From: Caulobacter segnis
GTDB taxonomy: Bacteria > Pseudomonadota > Alphaproteobacteria > Caulobacterales > Caulobacteraceae
Direction: 5' to 3'
Assembly (NCBI RefSeq): GCF_023935105.1
Contig: NZ_CP096040.1
Span: forward strand, 1,488,001 to 1,552,000
Length of the DNA stretch: 64,000 nucleotides
In this document: positions 1-9,219 of the stretch, in pieces
How the letters are laid out: every line of letters begins with the position of its first letter
How positions within the stretch are numbered: position 1 is the stretch's first letter
Program-made: the position numbers and the translations under genes
The notes under the pieces: model-generated
The model's input: only the letters and a program-made list of their open reading frames with translations
Told to the model about the DNA's origin: nothing
Database searches by the model: none

Positions 1-467
1 TGGTGGTCGGCAGCGACGGCGCGCGGATCCTCAGCAATCAGGCGACGATCTTCCGCTGGCGTGACGCCTTCCAGAACGACTTCGCCGCCCGGATCGGCTG
101 GACCCTGACGCCCGACCGCGCCAAGGCCAACCATCCGCCAAAGCTGGTGCTGAACGGCGTGGCCGGCGGCGAGGTGGTGACCAGCGAGGCCAAGGCCGGC
201 CAGACCGTGACCCTCGACGCCAAGGGGACGAGCGATCCGGATGGCGACGCCCTGACCTATCGCTGGTGGCAGTACGCGGAACCGACCGCCAAGCCGGGCG
301 TGAACCCGCCGCGCCTGGAGCTGGCGGACGCCGACAAGCCCCAGGCCCGTTTCGTCGCTCCGGCCGTCACCGCGCCGACGACCTATCACGTCGTACTCGA
401 GGTCCGCGATGCGGGCGTTCCGGCGCTGACCCGCTACCGCCGCTTGCTGGTGAACGTCACGCCCTAG
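1..467 (+). CDS. Sde182-like (DUF1593) secreted protein, C-terminal part only
   Basis: The 5' end lies outside the window, so only the last 154 or so residues are visible. They align by eye with the C-terminal third of the full-length protein at 1440-3038: both share the pattern of a FRDAFQNDFAARIGW-like segment, then ANHPPKL and an immunoglobulin-like domain with SDPDGD and RWWQYA motifs. In the Sde182 family a secreted nucleoside-hydrolase-like domain is followed by such a beta-sandwich domain implicated in carbohydrate binding. The gene is therefore a tandem paralogue of the one at 1440. Its last 11 bases overlap the convergent tpiA gene. Function is inferred from the family only; the catalytic half cannot be seen. 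Confidence 0.8.
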   Translation, partial: VVGSDGARILSNQATIFRWRDAFQNDFAARIGWTLTPDRAKANHPPKLVLNGVAGGEVVTSEAKAGQTVTLDAKGTSDPDGDALTYRWWQYAEPTAKPGVNPPRLELADADKPQARFVAPAVTAPTTYHVVLEVRDAGVPALTRYRRLLVNVTP

Positions 468-1257
468 GCCCGGCGACCGCCAGGCCTTGCCATGGCCGCC
501 CGCTCCGCGCCGCCAGCGCCTGGGCGGCCTGGATGATGGGCGTGAAGGTCTCCGCCCGAAGGCTAGCGCCGCCGACCAGGACGCCGTCGACATTGTCCAG
601 CGCCAGAATCTCGCCGGCGTTGGCGGCGGTGACCGAGCCGCCGTAGAGCAGGCGGACGGCCCCGCCCGTCGCGCCTAGGCGCGCGACGCAGGTCCGGCGC
701 AGCGCCTCGTGCATGCTGGCGATCTGGTCGAGCGTGGGCGTGCGGCCCGTTCCGATCGCCCAGACGGGTTCATAGGCCACGACCAGGCCGTCGCCGTCTC
801 GCGGCAGGCAAGCGCGAAGCTGCTCGCCGACCTCGTGTTCGGCCCGACCGGCGTCGCGAAGCGCCGCGTCCTCTCCCACGCACAGGATCGCCGAGAGGCG
901 GTCGCGGCGGGCGGCTTCGACCTTGACCTTCACTTGGGCGTCGGTATCGCCGTCTCCCGCGCGCCGCTCGCTGTGTCCCGCCAGCGTGAAGCGCCCGCCC
1001 GCGTCACGGATCATCGCACCCGAGACGCCGCCGGTGAAGGCGCCGCCCGCTTGCGCATGAATGTCCTGAGCGCCGAACGAGAGGGTCGGAAACGCGGCGC
1101 TGGCCGCGAGGATCAAGGTGGCGGGCAGCGCCAGCGCCACCTCGACGCTCCCACAGGCGCCAGCTGTCTCGGCGATCGCCTCCAGCTCGGCGAGGTCGCC
1201 GCGAAGGCCGTTCATCTTCCAGTTGCCAACCACCAGGCTGGATGTGGCGAGCGTCAT
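457..1257 (-). CDS. tpiA: Triosephosphate isomerase
   Basis: Interconverts dihydroxyacetone phosphate and glyceraldehyde 3-phosphate in the cytoplasm. The 266-residue protein has the full family signature: GNWKMNG at the N-terminus, GHSERR with the catalytic histidine, YEPVWAIGTG with the catalytic glutamate followed by the flexible loop 6, and YGGSV near the C-terminus. The start was set at the ATG giving MTLATSS because the upstream extension has no family similarity. It sits between two Sde182-like genes and beside a sugar kinase/split transketolase locus, so it probably serves that pathway, for example by handling dihydroxyacetone phosphate released by the transketolase, rather than being the housekeeping copy. 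Divergent from the gene at 1440. Confidence 0.93.
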   Translation of the reverse strand: MTLATSSLVVGNWKMNGLRGDLAELEAIAETAGACGSVEVALALPATLILAASAAFPTLSFGAQDIHAQAGGAFTGGVSGAMIRDAGGRFTLAGHSERRAGDGDTDAQVKVKVEAARRDRLSAILCVGEDAALRDAGRAEHEVGEQLRACLPRDGDGLVVAYEPVWAIGTGRTPTLDQIASMHEALRRTCVARLGATGGAVRLLYGGSVTAANAGEILALDNVDGVLVGGASLRAETFTPIIQAAQALAARSGRPWQGLAVAGPRA

Positions 1258-1330
1258 GGCGGCCTCCCTAGGGCGTTTTTTCTGCACGTCGGCCCGGTCG
1301 CAGCGTGCTAGCGACTTGCAAAATCGAAAG

Positions 1331-1346
1331 CAAACGAAAATAAACG
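1331..1346. promoter_or_regulatory. Candidate DeoR-type operator between tpiA and the Sde182-like gene
   Basis: The divergent intergenic region 1258-1439 contains CAAACGAAAATAAACG. The 11-mer GAAAATAAACG (1336-1346) recurs exactly at 11224-11234, and a related ACGAAAATATTCGAAAG lies at 4771-4787. AT-rich, CGAA-containing sites are typical of DeoR-family operators and a DeoR gene lies in the locus. Assignment to that regulator is inference. Confidence 0.35.
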
Positions 1347-1439
1347 TCAATATACGGCGGGATCGAGGTTGCTCGCCTGGCGCGGACGGAAACGCGCCGC
1401 GGCTGTGCGATCCATGAAGAACAAAGGGAAGGAAACGAC

Positions 1440-3038
1440 ATGGGAAAAGGCTTCAAGGCCGCGATCGTCCTGACGAGCGCCTGCCTGGCGCTGTCGGGCG
1501 CCGGCGCCTCCTGGGCGGCGCCCGCCAAGGCCGCGCCGCCGCGCTATCTGGAAACCCCGCCGGGCGCCAAGCCGCGCGTGGTGATCACCGCCGACCCGGA
1601 GCTGGACGACTCCAACTCCCTGGTCCGCTATCTGCTCTACGCGCCCAGCTTCCGGACCGAGGGCCTGATCTACGCCAGCAGCCAGTTCCACTGGAAGGGC
1701 GACGGCAAGGGCGGGAAGGGCTTCGTGGCGGGGCGCGAGTACACCCGCGTCGGCCGTGAGATCTGTCCCTGCACGTCATGGCGCTGGGATCCCAAGGAGC
1801 GCTTCATCGACGACGCCCTGGACGCCTACGCCAAGGCCTATCCGAACCTAAAGGTCCACGATCCGGCCTATCCGACGCCGGCCGCCCTGCGGTCGAAGGT
1901 GCGGTGGGGTAATGTCGATTTCGATGGCGAGATGTCCAAGGACACCGACGGCTCGAACCTGATCAAGGCGCTGCTGCTGGATGACGAGGAGGCGCCGATC
2001 TACCTGCACGCCTGGGGCGGCCAGAGCACGATCGCCCGGGCGCTGAAGGCGATCCAGGAACAGTACGAGGGCACGCCCCAATGGGCGGCGATCCGCGCCA
2101 AGGTGATCCGCAAGGCGGTGATCCATCCGTCGGGCGACCAGGACGACACCTACGCCAAGTACATCAAGCCCAACTGGCCGGAGATCCGCTACGTCGAGCC
2201 CAAGGGCGGGGTCATGATCAGCTACATGTCCCAGCGCACGCTGAGCGAGGATGACGCGGTCTACATGAGCGCCGACTGGACCAAGGCCAACATCTCGGAC
2301 AAGGGGCCCCTGGGCGCCTTCTATCGCACCTGGGGCGATGGCCGGCAGATGGTGAAGGGGGACATCTTCGACTATTTCGGCGAGGCGGGAAAAACGGCCG
2401 AACAGTTGCGGGCCGAGGGCTATGTCGTCTGGTCGCCGGTCGAGGCCAAGGGCTCGGCGATCGGCGAGGGTGACACGGTCACCTACCTGAACCTGATCGA
2501 CAATGGCCTGGAGGGTTATCGCGCCAGCTCGTTCGGTGGCTGGGGCGGCTATCACGAGGGCGGACGCTCGGCGATCTCGGGCGAGATGACGGCGAACCTG
2601 GCGGCCGTCGCTGGCGGCAAGGCGCCCGAGTTCAAGCGCGCGCCGACCCATCCGTTCCTGGCCCAGTCGCAGCGCGATTTCGCCGCGCGCTTCATCTGGG
2701 CGACCACGCCACGCTACGCCGACGCCAACCACGAGCCGAAGATCGCCATCAAGGGCGCGCGGCTGATCACCGCGCGACCCGGCCAGACGGTCTCCCTGGC
2801 GGCCGGCGTCAGTGATCCCGACCACGACAAGGTGGCGGTCCGCTGGTGGCCCTGGGCCAAGGCCGGTACCTATGCGGGGGTGGTCGACGTGCGGGGCGCG
2901 GACACGGCGTCCGCCAAGCTGCGCGTGCCGGTCGACGCCAAGCCCGGCGATACGATCCACGTGATCGCCGAAGCGACCGATGACGGCAGACCATCGCTGA
3001 CGCGCTACGCCCACGTGGTGGTGACGGTCGCCAAGTAG
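1440..3038 (+). CDS. Sde182-like secreted protein with nucleoside-hydrolase-like domain (DUF1593 family)
   Basis: A 532-residue protein with a Sec signal peptide (residues 1-26, ending around SWAAPA). The N-terminal domain carries VVITADPELDDSNS near residues 49-62, resembling the Asp-rich calcium-binding motif of nucleoside hydrolases (DxDxxxDD). The C-terminal region, about residues 420-530, is an immunoglobulin-like sandwich with DPDHD and RWWPWA motifs, as in the Saccharophagus Sde182 cellulose-binding protein. It should act in the periplasm or outside the cell on a carbohydrate. Next to an ABC importer and pentose-type enzymes, a role in releasing a furanose sugar is an attractive inference, but the reaction is unproven. 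The start follows an AAGGGAAGGA ribosome-binding site. Confidence 0.85.
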   Translation: MGKGFKAAIVLTSACLALSGAGASWAAPAKAAPPRYLETPPGAKPRVVITADPELDDSNSLVRYLLYAPSFRTEGLIYASSQFHWKGDGKGGKGFVAGREYTRVGREICPCTSWRWDPKERFIDDALDAYAKAYPNLKVHDPAYPTPAALRSKVRWGNVDFDGEMSKDTDGSNLIKALLLDDEEAPIYLHAWGGQSTIARALKAIQEQYEGTPQWAAIRAKVIRKAVIHPSGDQDDTYAKYIKPNWPEIRYVEPKGGVMISYMSQRTLSEDDAVYMSADWTKANISDKGPLGAFYRTWGDGRQMVKGDIFDYFGEAGKTAEQLRAEGYVVWSPVEAKGSAIGEGDTVTYLNLIDNGLEGYRASSFGGWGGYHEGGRSAISGEMTANLAAVAGGKAPEFKRAPTHPFLAQSQRDFAARFIWATTPRYADANHEPKIAIKGARLITARPGQTVSLAAGVSDPDHDKVAVRWWPWAKAGTYAGVVDVRGADTASAKLRVPVDAKPGDTIHVIAEATDDGRPSLTRYAHVVVTVAK

Positions 3039-3050
3039 TCTGAAAAAAGG

Positions 3051-3081
3051 AGGGCGGGAGACGGTGTCCGTCTCCCGCCCT
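3051..3081. terminator. Bidirectional rho-independent terminator
   Basis: A perfect 14-bp stem AGGGCGGGAGACGG / CCGTCTCCCGCCCT with a 3-base TGT loop. An A-run (AAAAAA at about 3043) precedes it and a short T-run follows, so it can stop both the rightward gene ending at 3038 and the leftward carboxylesterase ending at 3105. Confidence 0.85.
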
Positions 3082-3104
3082 TTAGGGGGAGGCTGTTGTC
3101 GACC

Positions 3105-4706
3105 CTAGGCGCCCATCAGGCGGCGCAGATCCCCTTGCGGATCGCTCTCCACCTTGCTCTCCAGATTGAAGATCATGGTCTGGCGACGCACCGTGTCGTA
3201 GCGCGGCCAGTTCGGCAGGTTCGCCGTCTGCGGATTGCCGGTCTTGGCGAAGGCGACCCAGGCCGGGTGCATCTGGGCGGCCATGCGATTGGGGCCGTCG
3301 CCCGGTCCGACGAAGAAGCGGATGTTATCGTGGGTGCTGAATACGAACGACAGCTCCATGGCGTGGGCCGCCTTGAGCTTGCCGCCCAGCGCCGGCGACT
3401 TGTCCCAGTCCATCCGGTACATCCAGACGGGCGCGGGCTGGGACAGCTTGCGCTCGGCCAGGGTGACGGAGTCGATCCAGAAGGTCTTGGCCGTCTGGAA
3501 GGCGATGGTCAGGTCGCCGGGCGTCGCGCCGGGATGGGCCGCGCGCAGGACGGCGATGATCTGGTCGGCCTTGGCGGGCGCCGCATCGCGAACGCCCTTC
3601 TCGAACTCGGCGTCGGTCTGGTTGATCACGGCCGGCGCGTTGGCCAGGAACAGGGTCATTTCGTCGCGATTGGTGCCGATCAGCAGCGGCACGTCGGCGA
3701 TCCAGGGCTGGGGGCCGGGCGTGAACGGGCCACGCGGCAGGGCCTGGCCGTCGATGCTGGGGACGAAGCCATCGGTCAGGAAGCCCGCCTTGGCCGCGCC
3801 CTTGGCCTTTTCCACCGCCGCTTTCTGGCTGTCGAAGATCGTCTTGGCGTCGACCGCGCCCAAGGCCGCGACGTCGCCGGCCTTGACGCCCAGGACGTCG
3901 GTCAGGGCGCCGCCCAGGGTCTGGGCGTAGTCGCGCGGCGCGGCGTTCAGGCCCGCGCCGCTCTGAATGATGGCGCGGTGGAACAGGCCCTTGGCCGGCG
4001 GCATGCCCAGCAGCAGCGACACCTTCGCGCCACCGCCGCTCTCGCCGAAGATCGTGACGTTGTTCGGATCGCCGCCGAAGCGGGCGATGTTGGCCTTCAC
4101 CCATTGCAGGGCCAGGACGATGTCCAGCATCCCCGCCAGGCCCGAGGACTTGTAGGCAGGCCCCCAGCTGTCGGGCAGTTGGGCGAAGCCGAAGACGTTC
4201 AGGCGGTGATTGACCGAGACCAGCACCACGCCGTCGCGGGCGAAATGGTCGCCGTAATAGGTCGGGCGGCCGGCCGCGCCCTCCCAGAAGCCGCCGCCGT
4301 GCAACCACACCATGACCGGGCGCTTCTTGGCGTCGAGGCCCGCGCTCCAGACGTTGAGGAAAAGGCAGTCCTCGCTGTGCTCCTCGGTCTTGGGGGCGTC
4401 GGCGCCGGGCGTCTGCATGGCGGCCGCGCCGAACGTGTCGGCTTCGAACACCTTGGACCATTTCGCGGGCGGCTGCGGTGGGCGGAAGCGCAGGGCGCCG
4501 ATCGGCGGCGCGCCGTAGCGGATGCCGCGGAACGCGTTGACGCCGTCCTCGACGCGGCCGCGCACGGGGCCATGGCTGGTCTGGACGACCGGCGTCGCGA
4601 CGCCCGCGCCAGCCGCCCGCGCGGCGGATGAAACCGCCAGGACACCGGCCGCGGCCGCCGCCGACGTCATCCACGTCCGCCTGGAAACCTGGGTCCGTTC
4701 GCTCAT
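3105..4706 (-). CDS. Type-B carboxylesterase/para-nitrobenzyl esterase, exported
   Basis: An alpha/beta-hydrolase of the COesterase (type-B) family, 533 residues, the normal length. The N-terminus SRRTWMTSAAAAAG looks like a Tat signal. It shows VWLHGGGFWEG for the oxyanion hole and FGESGGG with the nucleophilic serine. The start was placed at ATG 4706, after AGGGAGGGG; a TTG two codons upstream is less likely. It is divergent from the TonB receptor at 4888 and lies inside the sugar locus, so it may remove acyl groups from an imported or extracellular glycan or glycoside. Substrate unknown. Confidence 0.88.
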   Translation of the reverse strand: MSERTQVSRRTWMTSAAAAAGVLAVSSAARAAGAGVATPVVQTSHGPVRGRVEDGVNAFRGIRYGAPPIGALRFRPPQPPAKWSKVFEADTFGAAAMQTPGADAPKTEEHSEDCLFLNVWSAGLDAKKRPVMVWLHGGGFWEGAAGRPTYYGDHFARDGVVLVSVNHRLNVFGFAQLPDSWGPAYKSSGLAGMLDIVLALQWVKANIARFGGDPNNVTIFGESGGGAKVSLLLGMPPAKGLFHRAIIQSGAGLNAAPRDYAQTLGGALTDVLGVKAGDVAALGAVDAKTIFDSQKAAVEKAKGAAKAGFLTDGFVPSIDGQALPRGPFTPGPQPWIADVPLLIGTNRDEMTLFLANAPAVINQTDAEFEKGVRDAAPAKADQIIAVLRAAHPGATPGDLTIAFQTAKTFWIDSVTLAERKLSQPAPVWMYRMDWDKSPALGGKLKAAHAMELSFVFSTHDNIRFFVGPGDGPNRMAAQMHPAWVAFAKTGNPQTANLPNWPRYDTVRRQTMIFNLESKVESDPQGDLRRLMGA

Positions 4707-4770
4707 TCCCAACCCCTCCCTGGGTTTGTCATACGCATTTTCGCGTTCGTTTTCAGATTGATGCTGAAAT

Positions 4771-4787
4771 ACGAAAATATTCGAAAG
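4771..4787. promoter_or_regulatory. Candidate DeoR-type operator in esterase/TonB receptor divergent promoter
   Basis: ACGAAAATATTCGAAAG lies in the 181-base divergent region 4707-4887, beside CGTTCGTTTTCAG at about 4744. It shares ACGAAAATA with the site at 1335-1343. This is the only AT-rich stretch between the two genes. Function inferred from recurrence at the locus's promoters. Confidence 0.3.
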
Positions 4788-4887
4788 TAGTCAATTGTCA
4801 TTCGGAGATTCATGGGTTACGGATGAAAGCATCAAAGGGACCGTCGAGCCATAACGAGCCGGCGGCGCAGGGATTAGGAGAGGGGAC

Positions 4888-7545
4888 GTGGCAGTGAGAA
4901 CTCGCGACACCATGCGTGGGGCTTTTGTTTCGGCCAGCCTGGCGGTCATCGCCATGGCGACGAGTGGACCGGCGGGCGCCCAGACGGCCAAGGCCGACGA
5001 TCAAGCGCCGGCCGAAGCCGTCCAGGTCGAGGAAGTCGTCGTCACGGGCACCCTGCTGCGCGGCGTGGCGCCCGTCGGCACGAATGTCATCGGCGTTGGC
5101 AAGGACGAGGTAATCGCCAGCGGTGCCGCCAGCACCAACGACCTGCTAGCCACCATTCCGCAGATCAGCAACTTCAACGGTTTCCCCGCGGTCACGGCCA
5201 CCTTCGGCCAGCCGATCGCCCAGACCAACCTGCGAGGCCTGGGGGCCTCGGGCGGCACCACCACCTTGGTCCTGCTGAACGGCCACCGCGTCGTCGGGGC
5301 CGGGATCCTGCAGACCTACGTCGATCCCACCGTGATCCCGCCCGGTATCATCGAGCGTGTCGAAGTGATCCCGGACGGCGGGTCGTCGATCTACGGCTCC
5401 GACGCCATCGGCGGCGTAGTCAACTTCATCACCCGCAAGCGCATGTCGGGGGCCGAGGTCTCGGGCAAGTACGGCGTGGCCGACGGCTACCACACCCTCG
5501 ACGCCAATCTGACGATGGGCAAGGACTGGGGCAGTGGCGCGTTCTCGGCGTCCTACGCCTATGCCTGGCATGACGACATCCAGGGCCGTGAGCGCGACTA
5601 CGTCACCCAGGACCAGCGCGCCAGAGGCGGGACGGACCGTCGCGTCGCGACTTGCGCAGCAACCAACATCACCGCCGCTGGGGTCAACTATGCGATGCCG
5701 GGCCTGGTGGCCGGAACGCGGAACCTGTGCGACGCCACCGACTATGCCGACATCTATCCGCGCGAGCGTCGCCATACGGTCTTCGCGACCCTGGACCAGC
5801 GGATCACCGACGATCTGACGGTCAATGTCACCGGCTACTACTCCATCCGCAAGACCAACAGCAAAACCGCGCCGCTTTCGACCAACTCGACGATCACCTC
5901 CGCCAACCCGTTCTTCCGCCCGATCGGGACGGAAACGAGCCAGTCGGTGTTGTTCAACTACGCGTCGGTGTTCGGCGACAGCACGAACAACCCGGCCAAG
6001 TTCAGCTCCGAAGGCGTCACCCCGACGTTCGACCTTAACCTGGGGCGCGGTTGGAAGCTTCGGGGCATGGCCAACTTCGGTCACAGCTACAACGAGACCA
6101 ACGAGGGCTCGATCAACACCACCGTCGTTGACGCCGCGCTGCGCGCGGCGACGACCGCCACCGCGCTCAACCCCTACAATCTGGGCCAGACCAACGGAGC
6201 GGTGCTGTCGGCGATCCGCGACTACACCAACATCTCGAAGGCCAAGCAGGATCTGGGCGAGGGCCGGCTGGTCGCCGATGGCGCGCTGTTCCGGATGCCG
6301 GGCGGCGACGTGCGACTGGCCGTCGGCGCCGAATACCATCACGAGAGCATCGACGCGGCCATCGCCTTCGGTCCGAAGGCCACGCCCAAGCGCAACGCGG
6401 TTTCGTCCTCGCGCAACGTCAAGTCGGTGTTCGGCGAAGTCTTCGTGCCCTTGGTCGGGGCCGACAACGCCAAGCCGTTCCTGCAGGCGCTCGATCTGAC
6501 CGGTTCGGTTCGCTACGACGACTACAGCGACGTCGGCGGCACGACCAATCCGAAGATCGGCTTCAACTACACCCCGTTCGACGGCGTTCGCATCCGCGGC
6601 AACTGGGGCACCTCGTTCCACGCGCCCAGCCTGGCCGACACCACGGGCGCGGTCGACGCCCGCGTGACCTCGATTCCGATCACGTTGAACCTGCGCCCCG
6701 GCGATCCGGCCACCGATGTCTTCCGCCCGATCCTGTACATCTCCGGCGGCAGCCCGACCCTGCGTCCCGAGACGGCCGACACCTGGTCGCTGGGCGTCGA
6801 CTTCAAGCCCAAGCCGTTGCCGGGCGTGACGCTGAGCCTGACGTACTACAACGTCGACTTCTCCAACGTGATCAGCGTCAATCCGGGCGGGCTCAACGGC
6901 GGCGCGGCCTTCTATGCCGACGCCTCCAACGCGCCGTTCTACATCATCAATCCGACGCTGGCGCAGGCGCAGACGTTCGCGCGGGGCGCCCGGGCCGACA
7001 ACTTCGACTCCCTGGCGGCGTTCTTCGCCAACAGCAGTCCGTACGCGATCTATGACCTGCGCCGGTACAATCGCGGCCGCCTCAAGCAGGACGGCATCGA
7101 CTTCAACCTGCAGGCCTACCGCTCCATGAGCTTCGGTTCGCTGTCGGCCAGCTTCGGCGGCACCTACACGCTGAACCGCAAGAGCAGCGACGCCAACAAC
7201 GGCATCTATGTCGATCGTCTGAAGAACGGCGTGAACCACTTCAACTACGTGGCCACGGCCGGCGGCACGTTCGGCAAGATCACCGCCCGGGCGACGCTGA
7301 CCCACAGCGGCGGCTACCCGATCCTGGGCGAGGCGACGCAGTCCCGCGTCGGCGCTTTCAACACCGTCGACCTCTATGCCGGCTTCGACCTGGGCGACCT
7401 GGGGCCGATGGCGGGCACGATGCTGACCCTCAATGTCGACAACGCGTTCGACAAGGACCCGCCGTGGCGCAACGCCAACAACGGCTATGCCAACGGCTCC
7501 ACCCTGGGGCGGCTGGTCTCGGTCGGCGTACGGACCAAATTCTAA
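4888..7545 (+). CDS. TonB-dependent outer-membrane receptor
   Basis: An 885-residue receptor with a signal peptide (cleavage near GPAGAQ, residue 32), a TonB box-like VEEVVVTG, a plug domain (about 45-170, with LNGHRVVG and IERVEVIPDGGSSIYGSDAIGGVVNF) and a 22-strand barrel ending in VGVRTKF with C-terminal phenylalanine. It imports a substrate across the outer membrane using TonB energy. The GTG start at 4888 follows GGAGAGGGGAC; an ATG at 4912 is the alternative. Followed by a strong terminator. Its place opposite an esterase and before the kinase/transketolase/ABC genes suggests it takes up an oligosaccharide or glycoside from which the locus's sugar is released. Confidence 0.92.
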   Translation: MAVRTRDTMRGAFVSASLAVIAMATSGPAGAQTAKADDQAPAEAVQVEEVVVTGTLLRGVAPVGTNVIGVGKDEVIASGAASTNDLLATIPQISNFNGFPAVTATFGQPIAQTNLRGLGASGGTTTLVLLNGHRVVGAGILQTYVDPTVIPPGIIERVEVIPDGGSSIYGSDAIGGVVNFITRKRMSGAEVSGKYGVADGYHTLDANLTMGKDWGSGAFSASYAYAWHDDIQGRERDYVTQDQRARGGTDRRVATCAATNITAAGVNYAMPGLVAGTRNLCDATDYADIYPRERRHTVFATLDQRITDDLTVNVTGYYSIRKTNSKTAPLSTNSTITSANPFFRPIGTETSQSVLFNYASVFGDSTNNPAKFSSEGVTPTFDLNLGRGWKLRGMANFGHSYNETNEGSINTTVVDAALRAATTATALNPYNLGQTNGAVLSAIRDYTNISKAKQDLGEGRLVADGALFRMPGGDVRLAVGAEYHHESIDAAIAFGPKATPKRNAVSSSRNVKSVFGEVFVPLVGADNAKPFLQALDLTGSVRYDDYSDVGGTTNPKIGFNYTPFDGVRIRGNWGTSFHAPSLADTTGAVDARVTSIPITLNLRPGDPATDVFRPILYISGGSPTLRPETADTWSLGVDFKPKPLPGVTLSLTYYNVDFSNVISVNPGGLNGGAAFYADASNAPFYIINPTLAQAQTFARGARADNFDSLAAFFANSSPYAIYDLRRYNRGRLKQDGIDFNLQAYRSMSFGSLSASFGGTYTLNRKSSDANNGIYVDRLKNGVNHFNYVATAGGTFGKITARATLTHSGGYPILGEATQSRVGAFNTVDLYAGFDLGDLGPMAGTMLTLNVDNAFDKDPPWRNANNGYANGSTLGRLVSVGVRTKF

Positions 7546-7554
7546 CCTGCGCTA

Positions 7555-7599
7555 GCCCGCCGAGAGAGATCACTCCTCCTCTCTCGGCGGGCATTTTTT
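7555..7599 (+). terminator. Rho-independent terminator after TonB receptor
   Basis: A 14-bp perfect stem GCCCGCCGAGAGAG / CTCTCTCGGCGGGC with a 10-base loop, followed by ATTTTTTC, ten bases after the receptor stop codon. Confidence 0.9.
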
Positions 7600-7672
7600 C
7601 GTCATGAGATCCGGGAAGGCGCGGCTCTGGTCGCGCTCGCGCGCCAAGGCGCCTCCGCGTCGTTCCCGACGA

Positions 7673-7711
7673 TGACCGCCGCGCCGCCTCCCCGGGCGCG
7701 GCGGTCATTTT
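7673..7711 (+). terminator. Second hairpin with T-run before the convergent kinase operon
   Basis: A 13-bp stem TGACCGCCGCGCC / GGCGCGGCGGTCA with a 9-base loop and TTTT on the plus-strand side. It would catch rightward read-through before the end of the leftward kinase gene at 7750. As a leftward terminator it lacks a T-run. Confidence 0.6.
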
Positions 7712-7749
7712 CGTACTGGGGGGCGTGGATTGGGCCGCTCGGCCCGGCC

Positions 7750-9219
7750 TCAGGCGGTCAGCTTGGCCCGGGCGATGGCGGCGCGCCAGTCACGCCAGAT
7801 CCGCTCGCGCGTCGCCGCCGGCATGGCGGGCTCGAACCGCAGGCTGGGCGCGGTGTCCGCCACCAGGGGCGCGCCCAGGGCCAGGGCGGCCATGCGGGCG
7901 GCGCCCAGGGCGCTGGCTTCGGGACTGTCCTGACGCACGACGATACGATCCATCAGGTCGGCCAGAAGCTGCAGGAGGACGCCGTTGCGGGTCGCCCCGC
8001 CGTCGACGCGGATTTCGCTGATCGGCCGGCCCAGGTCGGCCTCCATGGCCGTGACGACGTCGGCGATCTGCAGGGCGATGGCCTCGAAGGCGGCGCGGGC
8101 GACGTGAGCCGGGCGCGTGCCCAGGCTCATGCCGCTGATCAGGCCCCGGGCGCGATCATGCCAGTGGGGCGCGCCGAGACCGGCCAGGGCCGGCACGAAG
8201 ACGACGCCGTCGCTGGTCTCGACCGACAGCGCCAGGTCTGTCAGGGCCTGTTCGTCCGCCAGCCCCAGCAACTGGGTGGCGAAGGCGGCGGCCTGGCCCG
8301 ACACGGTGATGTTGCCTTCCAGGGCGTAGACACAGGCTTCGCCTCGGCTCCAGCCGATCGTCGACGACAGGCCGTGATCAGAGGCCACCAGGCTGTCGGT
8401 CGTCGTCATGATCGACGAGCCGGTGCCGATCGTCGCCTTCACCGCGCCGGGCGAGGCCTGGACGTGACCGAACAGGGCCGCGTGCGAGTCGCCCAGCACC
8501 GCATGAATGGGAATGCCCGGCGCCAGCGAGGTGACGCCAGCCGCGACCGATCCAAAGGCGGAGTCCGAGGGACGAATCTCCGGCAGGACGGCCAGGGGGA
8601 CGCCGAAGATCCGCGCCAGGTCTGGATCCCAGGCGCGAGCCCGTAGGTTCAGGAGCTGGGTGCGCGAGGCGTTGCTGGGATCGGTCGCATGGACCGCGCC
8701 GGCCGTCAGGTTCCAGACCAGCCAGCTATCGACCGTGCCGACCCGCAGCCGGCCCTGACGGGCCAGGTTGGCGACGGTGGGCTGCGTTTCCAACAGCCAG
8801 GCCAGCTTGGCGGCCGGGAACAATGGGTCCAGGCCCAGGCCGCTGCGCGCCGTGATGAGCGCCTCCAGGCCTTCGGCCTTCAGCCTGGCGCAGAGATCCG
8901 AGGAGCGGCGGCACTGCCAGCTGATCGCCGGCGCGACGGGGCGGCCGGTCTCCGCGTCCCAGGCCACGATCGTCTCGCGCTGGTTGCTGATCGCCACGGC
9001 GGCGACCGACGCGCCGGGAGCAGCGGCCAGCAGGTCGTCGATCACGGCGACGATGCTGGTCCAGATGTGCTCGGCGTTCTGCTCGGCCCAGCCAGGCTGG
9101 GGATGGTTCAGGCTCATTGGCCGCGTGGCGCGGGCGACGATCGCGCCGTCGGACGCGACCAGCAGGGCCTTGGTGTTGGTGGTGCCCTGGTCGATCGCCA
9201 GGATCGCGCCGTCGGCCAT
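7750..9219 (-). CDS. FGGY-family carbohydrate kinase (glycerol kinase-like; candidate apulose/ketopentose kinase)
   Basis: A 489-residue ATP-dependent sugar or polyol kinase. AIDQGTTNTKALLV at the N-terminus is the phosphate-binding motif, ISNQRET and GDSHAALFG are substrate-side motifs, and VDGGATRNGVLLQLLADLM is the adenine-binding motif of FGGY kinases. The ATG overlaps the upstream transketolase stop (TGATG), so the three leftward genes form one operon. Overall it is most like glycerol kinases, but its company (isomerase, split transketolase, TPI, ribose-type ABC importer) argues for phosphorylation of a ketopentose such as D-apulose, D-xylulose or D-ribulose. The specific substrate is an inference. 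Confidence 0.85.
   Translation of the reverse strand: MADGAILAIDQGTTNTKALLVASDGAIVARATRPMSLNHPQPGWAEQNAEHIWTSIVAVIDDLLAAAPGASVAAVAISNQRETIVAWDAETGRPVAPAISWQCRRSSDLCARLKAEGLEALITARSGLGLDPLFPAAKLAWLLETQPTVANLARQGRLRVGTVDSWLVWNLTAGAVHATDPSNASRTQLLNLRARAWDPDLARIFGVPLAVLPEIRPSDSAFGSVAAGVTSLAPGIPIHAVLGDSHAALFGHVQASPGAVKATIGTGSSIMTTTDSLVASDHGLSSTIGWSRGEACVYALEGNITVSGQAAAFATQLLGLADEQALTDLALSVETSDGVVFVPALAGLGAPHWHDRARGLISGMSLGTRPAHVARAAFEAIALQIADVVTAMEADLGRPISEIRVDGGATRNGVLLQLLADLMDRIVVRQDSPEASALGAARMAALALGAPLVADTAPSLRFEPAMPAATRERIWRDWRAAIARAKLTA

Noticed and set aside
3096..4631. Long plus-strand open frame opposite the carboxylesterase
   Set aside because: Low-complexity GC-driven translation without motifs; the minus-strand frame has a complete esterase with active-site motifs and a ribosome-binding site.
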